The notes beneath the pieces were generated by a model that ran no database searches, was not told the DNA's origin, and worked only from the letters and a program-made list of their open reading frames with translations. A program made the translations under genes and the position numbers. DNA of 64,000 nucleotides from Shinisaurus crocodilurus. Lineage: Eukaryota > Chordata > Lepidosauria > Squamata > Shinisauridae. The stretch lies in assembly GCA_021292165.1 (NCBI GenBank), contig JAHFWL010000059.1, forward strand, positions 62,001 through 126,000, written 5' to 3'. Positions within the stretch are counted from its first letter, which is position 1. Each line of letters begins with the position of its first letter. Shown here in pieces: positions 52,900 through 63,840 of the stretch.

Positions 52900-54240
52900 T
52901 TGGGCACCTATTGGAGACAGGGCCAGTGCTACCATTAGGCCAACTAGGCAGCTGCCTAGGGCACCGGGCTAAAGGGGGTGCCAGAAACACCTTTTAAAAA
53001 ATACAGTGCTAAAATGTGTATTTTACCAAGTTTGTTTTACCAATCATGTCCTGTGGCGGGGAAGGGGAGGCGAAAGAAGCGCGCCCCTCCCTCTCTCTCC
53101 TCCACCTCAGGGCCGCAAACATCTCCTTCGCCTTTCCTCCCTCGCTCCTCAGGTTCCTCAGCTCAACGTCCCCTGAAAGCTGTTATTTCCAGCAACCAGG
53201 GAGGGCATAGCTGGGCTGATGTTGCCTCTTTGCTTTCCACATGAACACAAAGGAAAAGTCTCAAAGTCCACAAAGTTTTTCTATGGGGCTTGGCAGTTCC
53301 CAGGAAGGGAAATTTATTTCATAATGGGCAGAGGGCTGGAGGGAGGGAGGGCTCAAGTGGGAAGGGGGGCACTAAATATCTGATCTTGCCTAGGGCACCA
53401 AACTGCCTTGCACCGGCCCTGATTGGATAGTTCCCATGCCATCCCTGGTGAGGTGTAATGGTCCACCCCTATGCCATGTGGACAATTTCATGTGGCAAAT
53501 GCATACAAGGCTACCTCCTTCCTCTATAGCAAAGCTCAACCATTTGTTAATTTCCCCCTCCCCAACTTCTAAATCTAGAGCACAATTTGCTGAGTTATTT
53601 TCCTGCAAATCCCATTAAAATGACTGGGAGCTGCATAACAGCATTACCATGCCCCCATTGGATTGTGACCTCCATTTGTGTCAAGACTGTGTAATCCGCA
53701 CTTTCAGCAGTGGAGTCAATACCATTCAGGTGTTATTGTTTTTCAAAGTGATTATAGAGATGGGGCTCTTCAATTTCTCCCATTCATTTCAATGGGGCTT
53801 GCACACAGGAGACCGTCCCTCTGTAGCTGGTAGCAAGGTTGGCATCAAGGGTAGGCATGGCTGGGCACCTGCCAAGAGCCCACTACCCAGCAGGGGGCCA
53901 CTCACAAGAGCTCCCTGGAGTTGCTCCTCTTCAGCATTGCAACCTGCTTGTTCACCTGCCTCTTGCTTCTAGCCCAGACAATGGTGATGGTGAGAAGGAA
54001 GAGCAAGAGAAGCCACTGCCTCCTTGCTCATTGGCTCTCTGCCTGTCAAATGAGCAAGTGGTAGCCAGGAAAAAAAGGTGGGGAATAAATATAATAAATA
54101 AATGAATAAATAAATAAACAAACAATGAGGAAGAGGAGGAGCAGCAATAACAGCTGGTGACAATGGTGGTGAGAAGCTAGGCTCACTGATGGAGAAGGCC
54201 CATTGAGGGTGTCTTGCCCAAGGGCCCTCAAAAAGCTGGA
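52900..54240. other. Intergenic, hAT-like remnants and a SINE tail
   Basis: 52920-53420 has paired ends (GGCCAGTGCTACCATTAGGC / CTAGGGCACCAAACTGCCTTG) of an old palindromic repeat. 54062-54125 is a SINE tail (GGTGGGGAATAAATATAATA). No gene is supported. Confidence 0.45.
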
Positions 54241-54265
54241 GCCAGCACTGGGTAGTAAGTGAATA

Positions 54266-54524
54266 CAGTAATACCTTGGATTGCAAGTAACTTGGTCTGA
54301 GAGCGTTTTGCAAGACAAGCAATTTTTAAAAATAAATTTTGACTTGATAAACAAGCGACGTCTTGCAAGACAAGTGTAGGGATGTAACCGCTCGCCTCAA
54401 GCGGGTGTAGCGAGCTGAAATCGGCCCCGCTCACGCCCGCCAGAGACTCGCTTTGATATAAGAGTGTTTTGGATTACAAGCACGGTTCCGGAACGAATTA
54501 TGCTTGCAATCCAAGGTATTACTG
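54266..54524. mobile_element. Mariner/Tigger-like MITE, copy 2, with a changed centre
   Basis: Ends as in copy 1, with TA flanks (54264-54265, 54525-54526). The middle (about 54376-54450) differs from copy 1 and is rich in GC (AACCGCTCGCCTCAAGCGGG), as if replaced or invaded. Confidence 0.85.
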
Positions 54525-54557
54525 TATCTTCTCTTTACTGTGGCTTCCCCATCCCTG

Positions 54558-55106
54558 TGTTGGGTTTTGCATAGGCAGAACGAGATTACCACCTGACATT
54601 GGGATTATCACCTGACCTGGTGAGTGTCTCTTGAGTTCAAGTACTCAAGGTCTCTGGTCATGAGACATAGTCTCGAGGTGATATGACTCAGCAACCTTGG
54701 ACAGGTTTTGCAGATCAACATGTTGATGAATAGGTTATACAACTGGGGTGAGTAATGTCCTATTTATAGGTACAGAGGGTCTGTGGTATAAAGCTAGCAC
54801 ACTTGCTGATAGCTTCATTCCGTCATTCTTCACCTCTCTCTTCCACTTGCTGTCTTGCTCGTCTCGACTCGACATGTCTCTTGGACTTCACTTCATCTAG
54901 CCTTACCACTGGGGTATTGGTTTTGTATCTGCAATGATGTAGTGAGTAGAGATGCATTGATTGCCTTAATCCCATGTAATTGGGTCTTACAAATAAACTC
55001 TTTAATCTTTATTAACTGCTGTTATCTCCTCCTTCCGCCTGCGTGACTGGGACTGAGGGTCACTGGCTAGGGAAGCTTTTGAACCCGGGTCAGTCCAGCT
55101 CTCACA
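54558..55106 (+). repeat. Copia-type 5' LTR (549 bp)
   Basis: TGTTGGGTTTTGC...AGCTCTCACA. It contains GGTATAAAGC (TATA, about 54788) and AATAAACTC (poly(A) signal, about 54992). The only difference from the 3' LTR that I found is C against T within CTTGC(C/T)GTCTCG. Confidence 0.95.
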
Positions 55107-55109
55107 TCT

Positions 55110-55123
55110 GGTTATGGGCCCAG
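55110..55123 (+). promoter_or_regulatory. Primer binding site for half initiator-Met tRNA
   Basis: GGTTATGGGCCCAG lies three bases after the LTR. It is complementary to the anticodon stem-loop of initiator tRNA-Met (CTGGGCCCATAACC), not to the tRNA 3' end. The same half-tRNA priming is known for Drosophila copia. Confidence 0.85.
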
Positions 55124-56599
55124 AGATTAGGATCTGATGGTTATCTCAGATGGGCAGATAAGCCCAGAGACGCAGTTCGGAGAAATTCGGCAGTTAAAGA
55201 GTTAAGAGAAATTGTTTACTATTTGTAAGAATGGTTTGTAAACAAACCGGGGAAGGCAATGTTGCTAGAGCTGATAACAGCGGCTTGGAATGCAGCACAA
55301 CTGAAGAATGAGACAGAGAGATGGAGGATTTTTCGTTTTGGAAGCAGCTGGAACGGAGGTGCCAGGTTTGGCAAATTCCAAGGCTACAGACTGTGAAAAT
55401 CAGCTGGAACGGAGGTGCCGGTTCGGGCAGCTACTAGGCTGAAAAGTGAACAATGCTGGACACAAGGATTTCGTTTTCCACAGCTTGCTGGAGTGATTGT
55501 CAAGGAGCTGTATCGGGCAAGGAAATAATCTCCAGGAGGCTCTGTGTCTACTCGTCAAGGCTACAGCAGGAGAGGATCATATTTCATTTACAGTTTTCTT
55601 CACACAGCAGCGGATCAGCTATCTTTTGCATTGTATCAACAAGTGGCTTGGATTACAAATGCGTGGATTACGTCTGACGTGGGCAAAGCGTCTGGAGCGT
55701 CATGTCGCAGCAAAGTCACGTGTGACAGGAATGTATCTTGGGAAACCTGATACTACACGGGAGGCTGTATCAAACCAGCGGAGGCGTGGTTTTAAAACAG
55801 CAGGAGAAAAACAGCGCGGCAGTTTTGAACAGAGAAAGCTGTGCTTAAAATGGGAAGCTATTCTTCATTTTCTTCATGTGGGATCACAGAAGAAAGGAGC
55901 TTGAAATCAGCAGGGGTGCTGCTGATGGGAAAAACTTTGTGTTTTAACCCAGGACATAACAAAATGGACATTATTTTGCTTGGACAGAAAGCAGTGGATT
56001 GTTTAAACGAAGCTTTCTGTGTTGGACATGAATAAGCAGGAAGAGGACTATGCAAATGGTTAGGAGTTTAACAGTCATGTTTTTTGAAAATGTATTTCTT
56101 GAAAGTTTGAATAACTTGGATTCAAGAAAGTGTAATATATGCTCTGAAATGTCAGGAAATGTACTGAATGTATATATGACTTGAGTATATTGTGGATTTT
56201 TCTGTAGCAAAATGTAAAATACTGAATAATTAGTAGGTATGTTTATATGGCAAAGCTAAGAGATGGATTATTTCTTTTATACTATAATGGTGTAATAAAG
56301 AAATGGAAAGTTGTACTGATGCAACTATAAAAAGTTAAATGCTTATATGTATGACATGTACATGCATGCATACCACATGATGTTTGATCATTTAGATTCA
56401 CAGGCCTGTGAAAGAAAATGCAAACTGTGTTGTGGGGAAAGCATTTGGAAATGGTAATTTTCACATGAAAGGTAATGTTGTGCACATAAACAAGGGATGC
56501 TAGCTTCAACAGGTAAACTGGAAGGCAAGCTGGAAAACCAGTTCATTTCATTTAAATTTGTTCTTGGTGATCTTGTGGGAACTCTGATGGTTTTTAGAG

Positions 56600-57060
56600 G
56601 AAAGGCACGTTATTTCATGATGTTCATTGATCAATACACGAGGTACAGGTTGTGTACATGTTAGATAGAAAGCTGAAGTATTGAACAAAGTCAAGGTGTT
56701 TTGTGCTTGGGTGGGAAACAAGCATATTACCCATGTTACCTATTTCTTTTCAGATATGGGGAAGTTCAATTCAGTGCATGTTTTGATGCATTTCTAACAG
56801 GATGTGATATTGAACACATGGATTGTGTGGAAGAGTAAACAAACACTCAGAAGAGGTGATACTAATTTGGATAATGAGGTTTGGGTAGAAGCTCTTAAAT
56901 GTTTTGATTATGTACATAATAGAAGTTTTAGTTCTGTGATGAACTGTACACCTTATAGAAAGTAGTGTAGAAGGAAGAATCTTCTGGAGAAACATTTCAG
57001 GATCTTGGATCTGATATGTAGGTACATACACCTCAAAGTTAGAAGAAATCTGTAAGGGAG
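56600..57060 (+). pseudogene. Copia-type integrase remnant
   Basis: In changing frames, MFIDQYTRY (about 56620-56646), VWVEALK (about 56880), NRSFSSVMNCTPY (about 56920-56955) and RRKNLLEKHFRIL (about 56970-57005) follow the order of the copia integrase core and its C-terminal part. Several stops interrupt them, including one at the Trp position after TPY. Confidence 0.75.
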
Positions 57061-57939
57061 CTTACATGAGATTTTTCTAGAAATGAGAATATTGTGTTTC
57101 ACATGAATAACACTTAGATAGTGACATTATTTAGAAGTGTTGAGTATAATGCTGAATGAAAATGTGAGATCATTTTTCAAAATTAATTCTGTTAATGCAG
57201 GAGGAGATGCATCAAGGTCAGAGTCAGAATAGAAAAGCATTTGCTGAAAGACAGTCAGGTAAATTTGACAAACTCTGATACACATTTGGTTTAGTGGAGA
57301 TTAAACAAATGATTGTTCATCATTGGTGCAAATTCATTGGAACAGAAACCTGATAACTGATGAGGTAAGGAACAGGTGAGTCAAACAACCTGTGAGATAT
57401 CAGGATGAATTTGCAGAAAAAGCCATTTGAAAGCTAAAAATTTCAAAGAGGTGAAAATTTGTCTGTTAAGGAAGCTAAACCATAGCTTCAGGCTATGCAA
57501 GCTGAGTTGAATTCTTTGGATAAAGAACAAAACATGTAAGCTGGGGAAACAAACAGCAGTCCGTGGAACTCATTGTTACCAGATAGATTTTTTAAATGAA
57601 AACTAACCAGATTGGAAAAGGTTATATGTAAAATAGCAAGATTGGTTGCTTGTGATTTTGCTGAAGTAAAGGAGCAGGATAATCATGAGATGAGTGCAAC
57701 AACAATTTGTTTTGGAAACAGACTGATGTTTAAGAATGTGGAAGATGTATGAATATTTCACAATATTGGAAATATTGGAACATAAGCATTTTAAATGAGA
57801 GGAAGTCTTTAAATGGAAAACTGTCTGAGATTTTCTTTAGGAAAAGCTAGAATCAGCTGGAGGCTGGAATTCTGTTTTGAACTCAAACATTGCTGAATTG
57901 AGATTTGCACAGAGAGGCAGATCAATGTTTGTTTGTTAA

Positions 57940-58420
57940 ACAGGGGGAACAAGGACATAGACTGTATGTACTTTGTTTAGTTGGATGATCTATTGTTTTT
58001 TCTGGACAGATAAAAGCAATATGATATAATTGATCCAGGGTTTGGAATTTCATTGAATTGAAACTGCTTGGTGGTGGATCAACTGTTTATTTGTAAATAG
58101 AGGTTGAGGGAGAACCAAGAGGGCAGTACTTACTGCAACAAACCAGAGAAATATCATGGATGTAATTGAGAATTTTGGAGAAAGTTAACTCAGTGAGAGA
58201 CTCCAAATAGTTGAGGATTTTCAAGCACATGCTGATGGAAAAGCAGTTTGAATGCTACACAGAAGCATTGGGCTGTTGAGCTTTACTGTACAAGCAACAA
58301 GGCCAGATATTGCTGTCAGTGTAATGGGCAGACTGTTAGACCAACAGGACATGCTTGGAGAGCTCTGAAAAGGAGTTGAGTGTTATTTGAACATCACACT
58401 TAAGACTAAGAATTACAAGT
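57940..58420 (+). pseudogene. Copia-type reverse transcriptase remnant
   Basis: At 57978-57995 the catalytic Y-x-D-D box reads stop-LDDLL (TAG in place of a Tyr codon). IEVEGEPRGQYLLQQT at about 58097-58145 matches the strand after the RT palm, and a YTEALG-type piece follows near 58255. Frames change and stops abound. Confidence 0.75.
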
Positions 58421-59020
58421 CAGAGCACAGGTGGCTTGCAGATTCACAGAAATGCCAGTTGTGGTTGTGATAGTCATCATCATCATCAGGCGATCACTCG
58501 TGACCGAGTAAGATTGTCTTCCGGGATAACAACAAGAACACACCTGAAGTTTGTTATTTTTATAACCATACTTTGTTTGATTGATTTTGTAGAAACAATC
58601 ATCTAGAAGTTCGGGTTCAACTGAAATTGAACTGAATGCATTGTATTATGTATTGTGCTATTATGCTATTGTAAAGCTTGATTAGTTATTGCATTTGTTT
58701 AAATAGTTTAAATTGTAAAAAAATGTTTAAATGATGCTGGGATTGATGTGAAAAACCTATTACAGTTTTTTCAGGAAACCAAGGCAGGATTGCTATGCTG
58801 CAGGCAGATAGCAATACACAACGTTTTGGGTTTGCAAATAAAACTGTGTCATAAGGAGGGATACATCAGAAGTGATTTGATGGTGGTTCAAATTTCTGGC
58901 AGGTAAAGTCATTCCTGAAAAAGTTTTTTTTATCAAAGTCCATAGATGAAAGAACAGCATCAGATGTCAACAAAGCTGTTGCTGTTGTATGAGGTAAATA
59001 ACCATGTTCTGCGCAAATGC

Positions 59021-59033
59021 AAAAGCAGGGGGA
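59021..59033 (+). promoter_or_regulatory. Polypurine tract of the copia-type element
   Basis: AAAAGCAGGGGGA directly precedes the 3' LTR. Confidence 0.7.
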
Positions 59034-59582
59034 TGTTGGGTTTTGCATAGGCAGAACGAGATTACCACCTGACATTGGGATTATCACCTGACCTGGTGAG
59101 TGTCTCTTGAGTTCAAGTACTCAAGGTCTCTGGTCATGAGACATAGTCTCGAGGTGATATGACTCAGCAACCTTGGACAGGTTTTGCAGATCAACATGTT
59201 GATGAATAGGTTATACAACTGGGGTGAGTAATGTCCTATTTATAGGTACAGAGGGTCTGTGGTATAAAGCTAGCACACTTGCTGATAGCTTCATTCCGTC
59301 ATTCTTCACCTCTCTCTTCCACTTGCTGTCTTGCTTGTCTCGACTCGACATGTCTCTTGGACTTCACTTCATCTAGCCTTACCACTGGGGTATTGGTTTT
59401 GTATCTGCAATGATGTAGTGAGTAGAGATGCATTGATTGCCTTAATCCCATGTAATTGGGTCTTACAAATAAACTCTTTAATCTTTATTAACTGCTGTTA
59501 TCTCCTCCTTCCGCCTGCGTGACTGGGACTGAGGGTCACTGGCTAGGGAAGCTTTTGAACCCGGGTCAGTCCAGCTCTCACA
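59034..59582 (+). repeat. Copia-type 3' LTR (549 bp)
   Basis: Same length as the 5' LTR and identical but for one base. The identical 63-codon open frame in both LTRs is not a gene. Confidence 0.95.
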
Positions 59583-59629
59583 CCCTGGACCTGTGTAAAT
59601 AAATCTGTGGAATAAACTTATTAGATATA

Positions 59630-59653
59630 TATAGACAGACAGACAGACAGACA
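59630..59653. repeat. (ACAG)n microsatellite
   Basis: Run of AGAC units next to the copia-type element, after an ATATAT stretch. Confidence 0.9.
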
Positions 59654-59834
59654 GAGATAGAATTTATTTAACTTGAAGGGCAGAAGTCCTCCCAGTGCAC
59701 CTTACATAATAAAACCCTATCCAATAATAAAATAGCAAAAGATACAGGATTGCATCTAATGGCATAATTCCACAGACACTTCTGCCAATATTCCACACAT
59801 CAGTGAGAAGGGCAATTCCTCCTCCCCCTGCATC

Positions 59835-60161
59835 CAGGGATGGGGACTCGGACTCGAGGACTCGACTCGTGAGTCAGACTGAGTCCCCCCTCTGACTCGA
59901 GTCAGACTCGAGTCCCAATATTTTTAATGGGACTCGAGACCAAAGACTCATGTTCCAAAATCATGTTCCTCAAATGCAACATGGATAGGTTTTAGGAAGT
60001 ACAGCAAGTTTATTTTTTAAAATCATTTTCCTAAAATGCAACCTTTCAGACATTTTGGGTTTGGCTGCCTCTGCCTGCCTGTTTGGGGTTCCCAGCCTCC
60101 TCTGCCTGCCTGGTCTCTTCTTAACCAGTTCCACAGTTTGAATTGTCTAAGACAAAGGCCT

Positions 60162-60196
<35 letters not shown>

Positions 60197-60512
60197 CTTT
60201 GGGGTTCCCTGCCTCCTCTGCCTCTCTGGTTATTTTGGGTTTGTCTGCCTGATCTGTTCTTGCCAAAATCAGTGGCAGAGTTTTGAGATAAAAAGGCACA
60301 CTTGTGCCTAGAATTTATTTAAGCCGCTGCCACACATCTGAAATAGCCTTACTTTGCTGGGGGGGAAACCCATTGATTTTAATAGGGACTCATGGAGTCA
60401 GCTTTGGGAGTGACTCCGGACTCGGGAGTCACCATTTTGGACCAAGGACTCGGACTCGAGACTCGGGTCCAAAGACTCGTGACTCGAGACCAAAGACTCT
60501 TCAACATCCCTG
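59835..60512. mobile_element. hAT-type non-autonomous element with GACTCGAG repeats (678 bp)
   Basis: Ends CAGGGATG / CATCCCTG are flanked by exact 8-bp repeats CCTGCATC (59827-59834, 60513-60520). Both sub-terminal regions are runs of GGACTCGGACTCGAG-type words. The middle has (CCTG)n at 60165-60198. No transposase is present. Confidence 0.92.
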
Positions 60513-60627
60513 CCTGCATCCCCACCGGAGCAGATATTTGGAGGCACAGAGGGCTGAGGGTTGGGAGGAAGGGAGAAAGTCCTGTCACCATTAGCAGACT
60601 TCTGCTAGTGCAACATTAGATTTAACC

Positions 60628-60630
<3 letters not shown>

Positions 60631-60680
<50 letters not shown>
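60631..60680. repeat. (TTA)n microsatellite
   Basis: About 16 units of ATT. Confidence 0.97.
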
Positions 60681-60681
<1 letters not shown>

Positions 60682-60719
60682 TCAGCCTAATGCAGGAATC
60701 TTTTAAAGCCAATTGGCAC

Positions 60720-61620
60720 CCACTGTACAGGGAAATAAGTCCCCCCCCCCATTCAGTGGAGTTCACACGCACCCTCCAAGTAAAGCAAGCTTGAAATTCC
60801 CGTGGGATACTCCTGTGCCTACTTTATTGTTCTGTTTTAAACCCTGTTTGTGATTTTGATGGCATTTTCTGTACAGACTCAGAGTACTTTATTAGAATGT
60901 ATATCTTTCATTTACAACAATGATTGATTTAATTTAGCCCACTTTCTCTCCTGTTCTTTAGAGGAGGGTAATAATAGTTGGGAGGGAGAAAAATACACTT
61001 GAGAGAGAGGGAGAGCACAGTTTCTATATCACCCCACTCCTGCATGATTCTCTGGCTGCCTGATTGTAAGGATCACTAATTAGGAGTGTTTTGTTTTTTG
61101 TTTGTTTGTTAATGATGACTTGCTGTTTGTAATGTGTATGTATTTTTTTTTTTTTATGGTTTCATCGTTTTATTTAACCAAGGTGATTTTGGCAGAAAGG
61201 TGGGATAAAAATACTAAAAGTAAAATAAATAAATAAATAAATAAAAAAGAACAATCCAGCCTATTCATTTCAGTGAACCTGGCTCCCAGTTGCAGCTACC
61301 TTAGCCTTGATAAAGGTGCATAACTAAGGAAGGAAAGCTCCATTGAAATAGAAAGGGCTGATCTCCAAATAAACAAGGTTACAACCTGGCATAAATAGTG
61401 ATCATTTTACTTAACTGAGGCTATGAGTCAGCAACCTAGTTTGGATCACCCACCTTACCCACCCTCTATGACCTAAGAACATATTTCGCTATTAGTTAAC
61501 GATAGAAATCAGGGGATTGATAGGAATGGAGAAAATTCATTTTTTAAAAACAGTGATTCCCCCCCCCTTTTTTTTTGATAAGCAGACAGGAAGAGCAAAA
61601 AATCCAAAGCCAATTTTGGA
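60720..61620. other. Intergenic, tail-type fragment near 61190-61245
   Basis: GGTGGGATAAAAATAC...(AAAT)n at 61199-61245 is a SINE/LINE-type tail. Otherwise nothing is recognised. Confidence 0.45.
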
Positions 61621-61633
61621 ATCCAAAGGGTAA

Positions 61634-61802
61634 GCCTGTGGCTTACGCTGGCTCAGCTTGTCTGAGTGTGGAAAGCTAAGCAGGGTCAGGCCTGGTTATT
61701 ACTTGGATGGGAGACCCCTCCTCTAGTTCCCTGCATTGAGCAGGGGGTTGGACTCGATAGCCTTGTAGGCTCCTTCCAACTCTATGATCTATGAAATCTA
61801 TC
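61634..61802 (+). repeat. 5S rRNA-derived SINE with CR1-like tail, copy 3
   Basis: The cleanest copy: GCCTGTGGCTTACGCTGGCT, GGAAAGCTAAGCAGGGTCAG, GATGGGAGACC, then GGGGGTTGGACTCGATAGCC and CCTTCCAACTCTATGATC. Confidence 0.9.
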
Positions 61803-62394
61803 TATGGATTTATGGAACACATACTGTAAGTCATGGCTAACTAAAGTCTCATTGATTCAGTGGGTCAACTCTAATTATAACTAAGTCTGGATCCAACCCC
61901 AATTGTTTCATGGTGGCCTTTTAGAGGGTGTTGGTGTTTGTTTCACCCTCCTCCTCCACCACCACCGCTGCAAAGAGTCACTTGAAGTTTGGTGGGTTTG
62001 TGGTAAGATCTCCAACGTGAGCATAAAACCTACATTGGCCAAAATGAACATTGGTTTCTCTTGCATTTTCACAGCATTCACTCGTAGCCAGTTATTCTGA
62101 GTAACGGCTGGATTTTATATTTTCGAGAATCGGGGTACTATCAACCATTGTTTCTGCATCCCAGCAGTCCTGGGGACAGCCATGGGTGCAACCTGAGGCC
62201 ATCACAGCACCTGGTAGAGCCTACTTTGAATGGCTGCAGCCCCCGCCCGCCCCTTGACACTGACCAAGTGCAGACTCCATGGCTTCAACGTTGGCCGCTC
62301 CCCCCCCCCTTACTATCTAGCCTGATGAAGAATTCTGGAGAACTCAAAAGCTTGCGTACAATGTTGTGATCTTCTGAGTTGGCCTAATAAAAGT

Positions 62395-63255
62395 ATTGCC
62401 CTAAAATGGATTCTGGAAATTATATTCAAAGGCTCTCTTTAGTATCATGTGTCAACTTCCATGAACCCGTGATAGAAAGCGGAACAGGGCCATTTTAAAA
62501 TGAAATCTGCAATATTATTATGTGTGTGGGGAGCCTTTCTCCCTGGTAGACCAGTATGAGTTTTAGCGCTGTGCTTTTTGTATCTCTTTTTCTAAAAGTT
62601 AACATCAGGCGAGAGCAACACAATTTGTACACGGTTTAAACGTGTAGACATGTTTCCCGTTTGGAAAGGCAGGAGACAGCTTGCTTTCTCCATGAAACTG
62701 TTTACAACACACGCTCCAAGCAAAACGAAATATCGCCCCCACTAATTCAGTCTAGCCAAGATTTTTTTTTGCCCCAGTTTCTTTTCTGAGTTAGACATTA
62801 TTTCGGTTTGTTGCCTGATCATAGGATTACTTCCCCCATGTCAGAAAATGAAACGTCCCTTTTTACTTTTCTTTTAAAAATATTATACTGAACACATGTC
62901 CTTAGAAGTACTGCCAGGGCCTCGACTGTTAGCCCCGAAACCGATGTTCAGTGCTGTAGTTTAGTCCCAGATTATCATTATCATTATTAAAATGCCTTTG
63001 AGCATGTGCAGAATGTCTTTCACCACTGAGTAACCATAGTTCATTTCTACACTCTGGGATTATTACGGGGAAGGAGAGTGTCCAGGGGTAGAGATGCAAG
63101 CATGAGCCCCACCACCTACTTGTCACTTTAGACATTAACCACAGGGTAGATCCCGTGCATTTCTAGGTAGGATGAGGATTCACGTCGTCAGTAAACCGAT
63201 TGCAAAGGAATCAGTATCTTGTAACTTGGTATTTGAATTAATTACATCCTCTTAA
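62395..63255. other. Repeat-poor intergenic stretch
   Basis: About 0.86 kb with no element I recognise and no coding frame. Its single-copy look contrasts with the repeat-laden sequence on its left. Confidence 0.4.
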
Positions 63256-63256
63256 A

Positions 63257-63840
63257 ATGCAATCCTAGACACACTTACCTGAGAGCTGAGAACTTACTTC
63301 TGAGTAGACATGCATAGACTGTAATTTCAAGGGATTTTTCTGCTAAATAAACGCGTTTATAAGAGTAGTGTAATTCTCAGCCTGGGCTGTTGTAAGATAT
63401 ACGGGCGTATTGTAAGGTGGGGTGTGGAGAAAGGATCTTACCACACCTCAAGGAACACAACACGTGTTGCCTTTGATCGGAAAAAGAGAGTCACACGATT
63501 TTGAGAAGTATACTGAATCCAGACTTGCTTGCTTTTTAAAGAGTCTTTAAACACCGCCCTTCCAGTGGAGAAGCGGCTCTTGGGGCGGCTTACAACAATT
63601 TAACCATTGCCAAATAAATGAAAAAGTAATCTTCATAAACGAGCACGCAGTTAACACAATCAACATGACTCTTAATGAAATGCTCTTGACTCCGCAATAG
63701 ACGCGCCCGCAGGCGTGTGTTAAAAAAAAATCAATCAAATGAATAAAATACTACGGCTGCAATCCTATCTCCACTTACCTGGGAGTAAGTCCCATAGAAT
63801 TCAGTGGGGACTTACTTCTGAGTAGACGTGCATAAAAGTG
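63257..63840. repeat. Two copies of a GGACTTACTTCTGAGTAGAC dispersed repeat
   Basis: 63260-63325 and 63757-63840 share TGCAATCCTA...CTTACCTG and ACTTACTTCTGAGTAGAC(G/A)TGCATA. Between them (63550-63600) is a tail fragment CACCGCCCTTCC...GGGGCGGCTTACAAC. Confidence 0.7.

Larger units (their letters stand above)
54558..59582 (+). mobile_element. Ty1/copia-type LTR element, young LTRs, decayed interior
   Basis: Two 549-bp LTRs in direct orientation, exact CCCTG duplications (54553-54557, 59583-59587), a primer site for an initiator-Met tRNA fragment and a purine tract give a complete insertion of 5,025 bp. The interior has copia-type integrase and RT similarity in the + direction, but no frame longer than about 135 codons. 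It is probably a non-autonomous copy moved by enzymes made elsewhere. Confidence 0.92.

Noticed and set aside
54855..55046. Identical 63-codon frames at 54855 and 59331
   Set aside because: They are identical because they lie in the two LTRs; nothing suggests translation.
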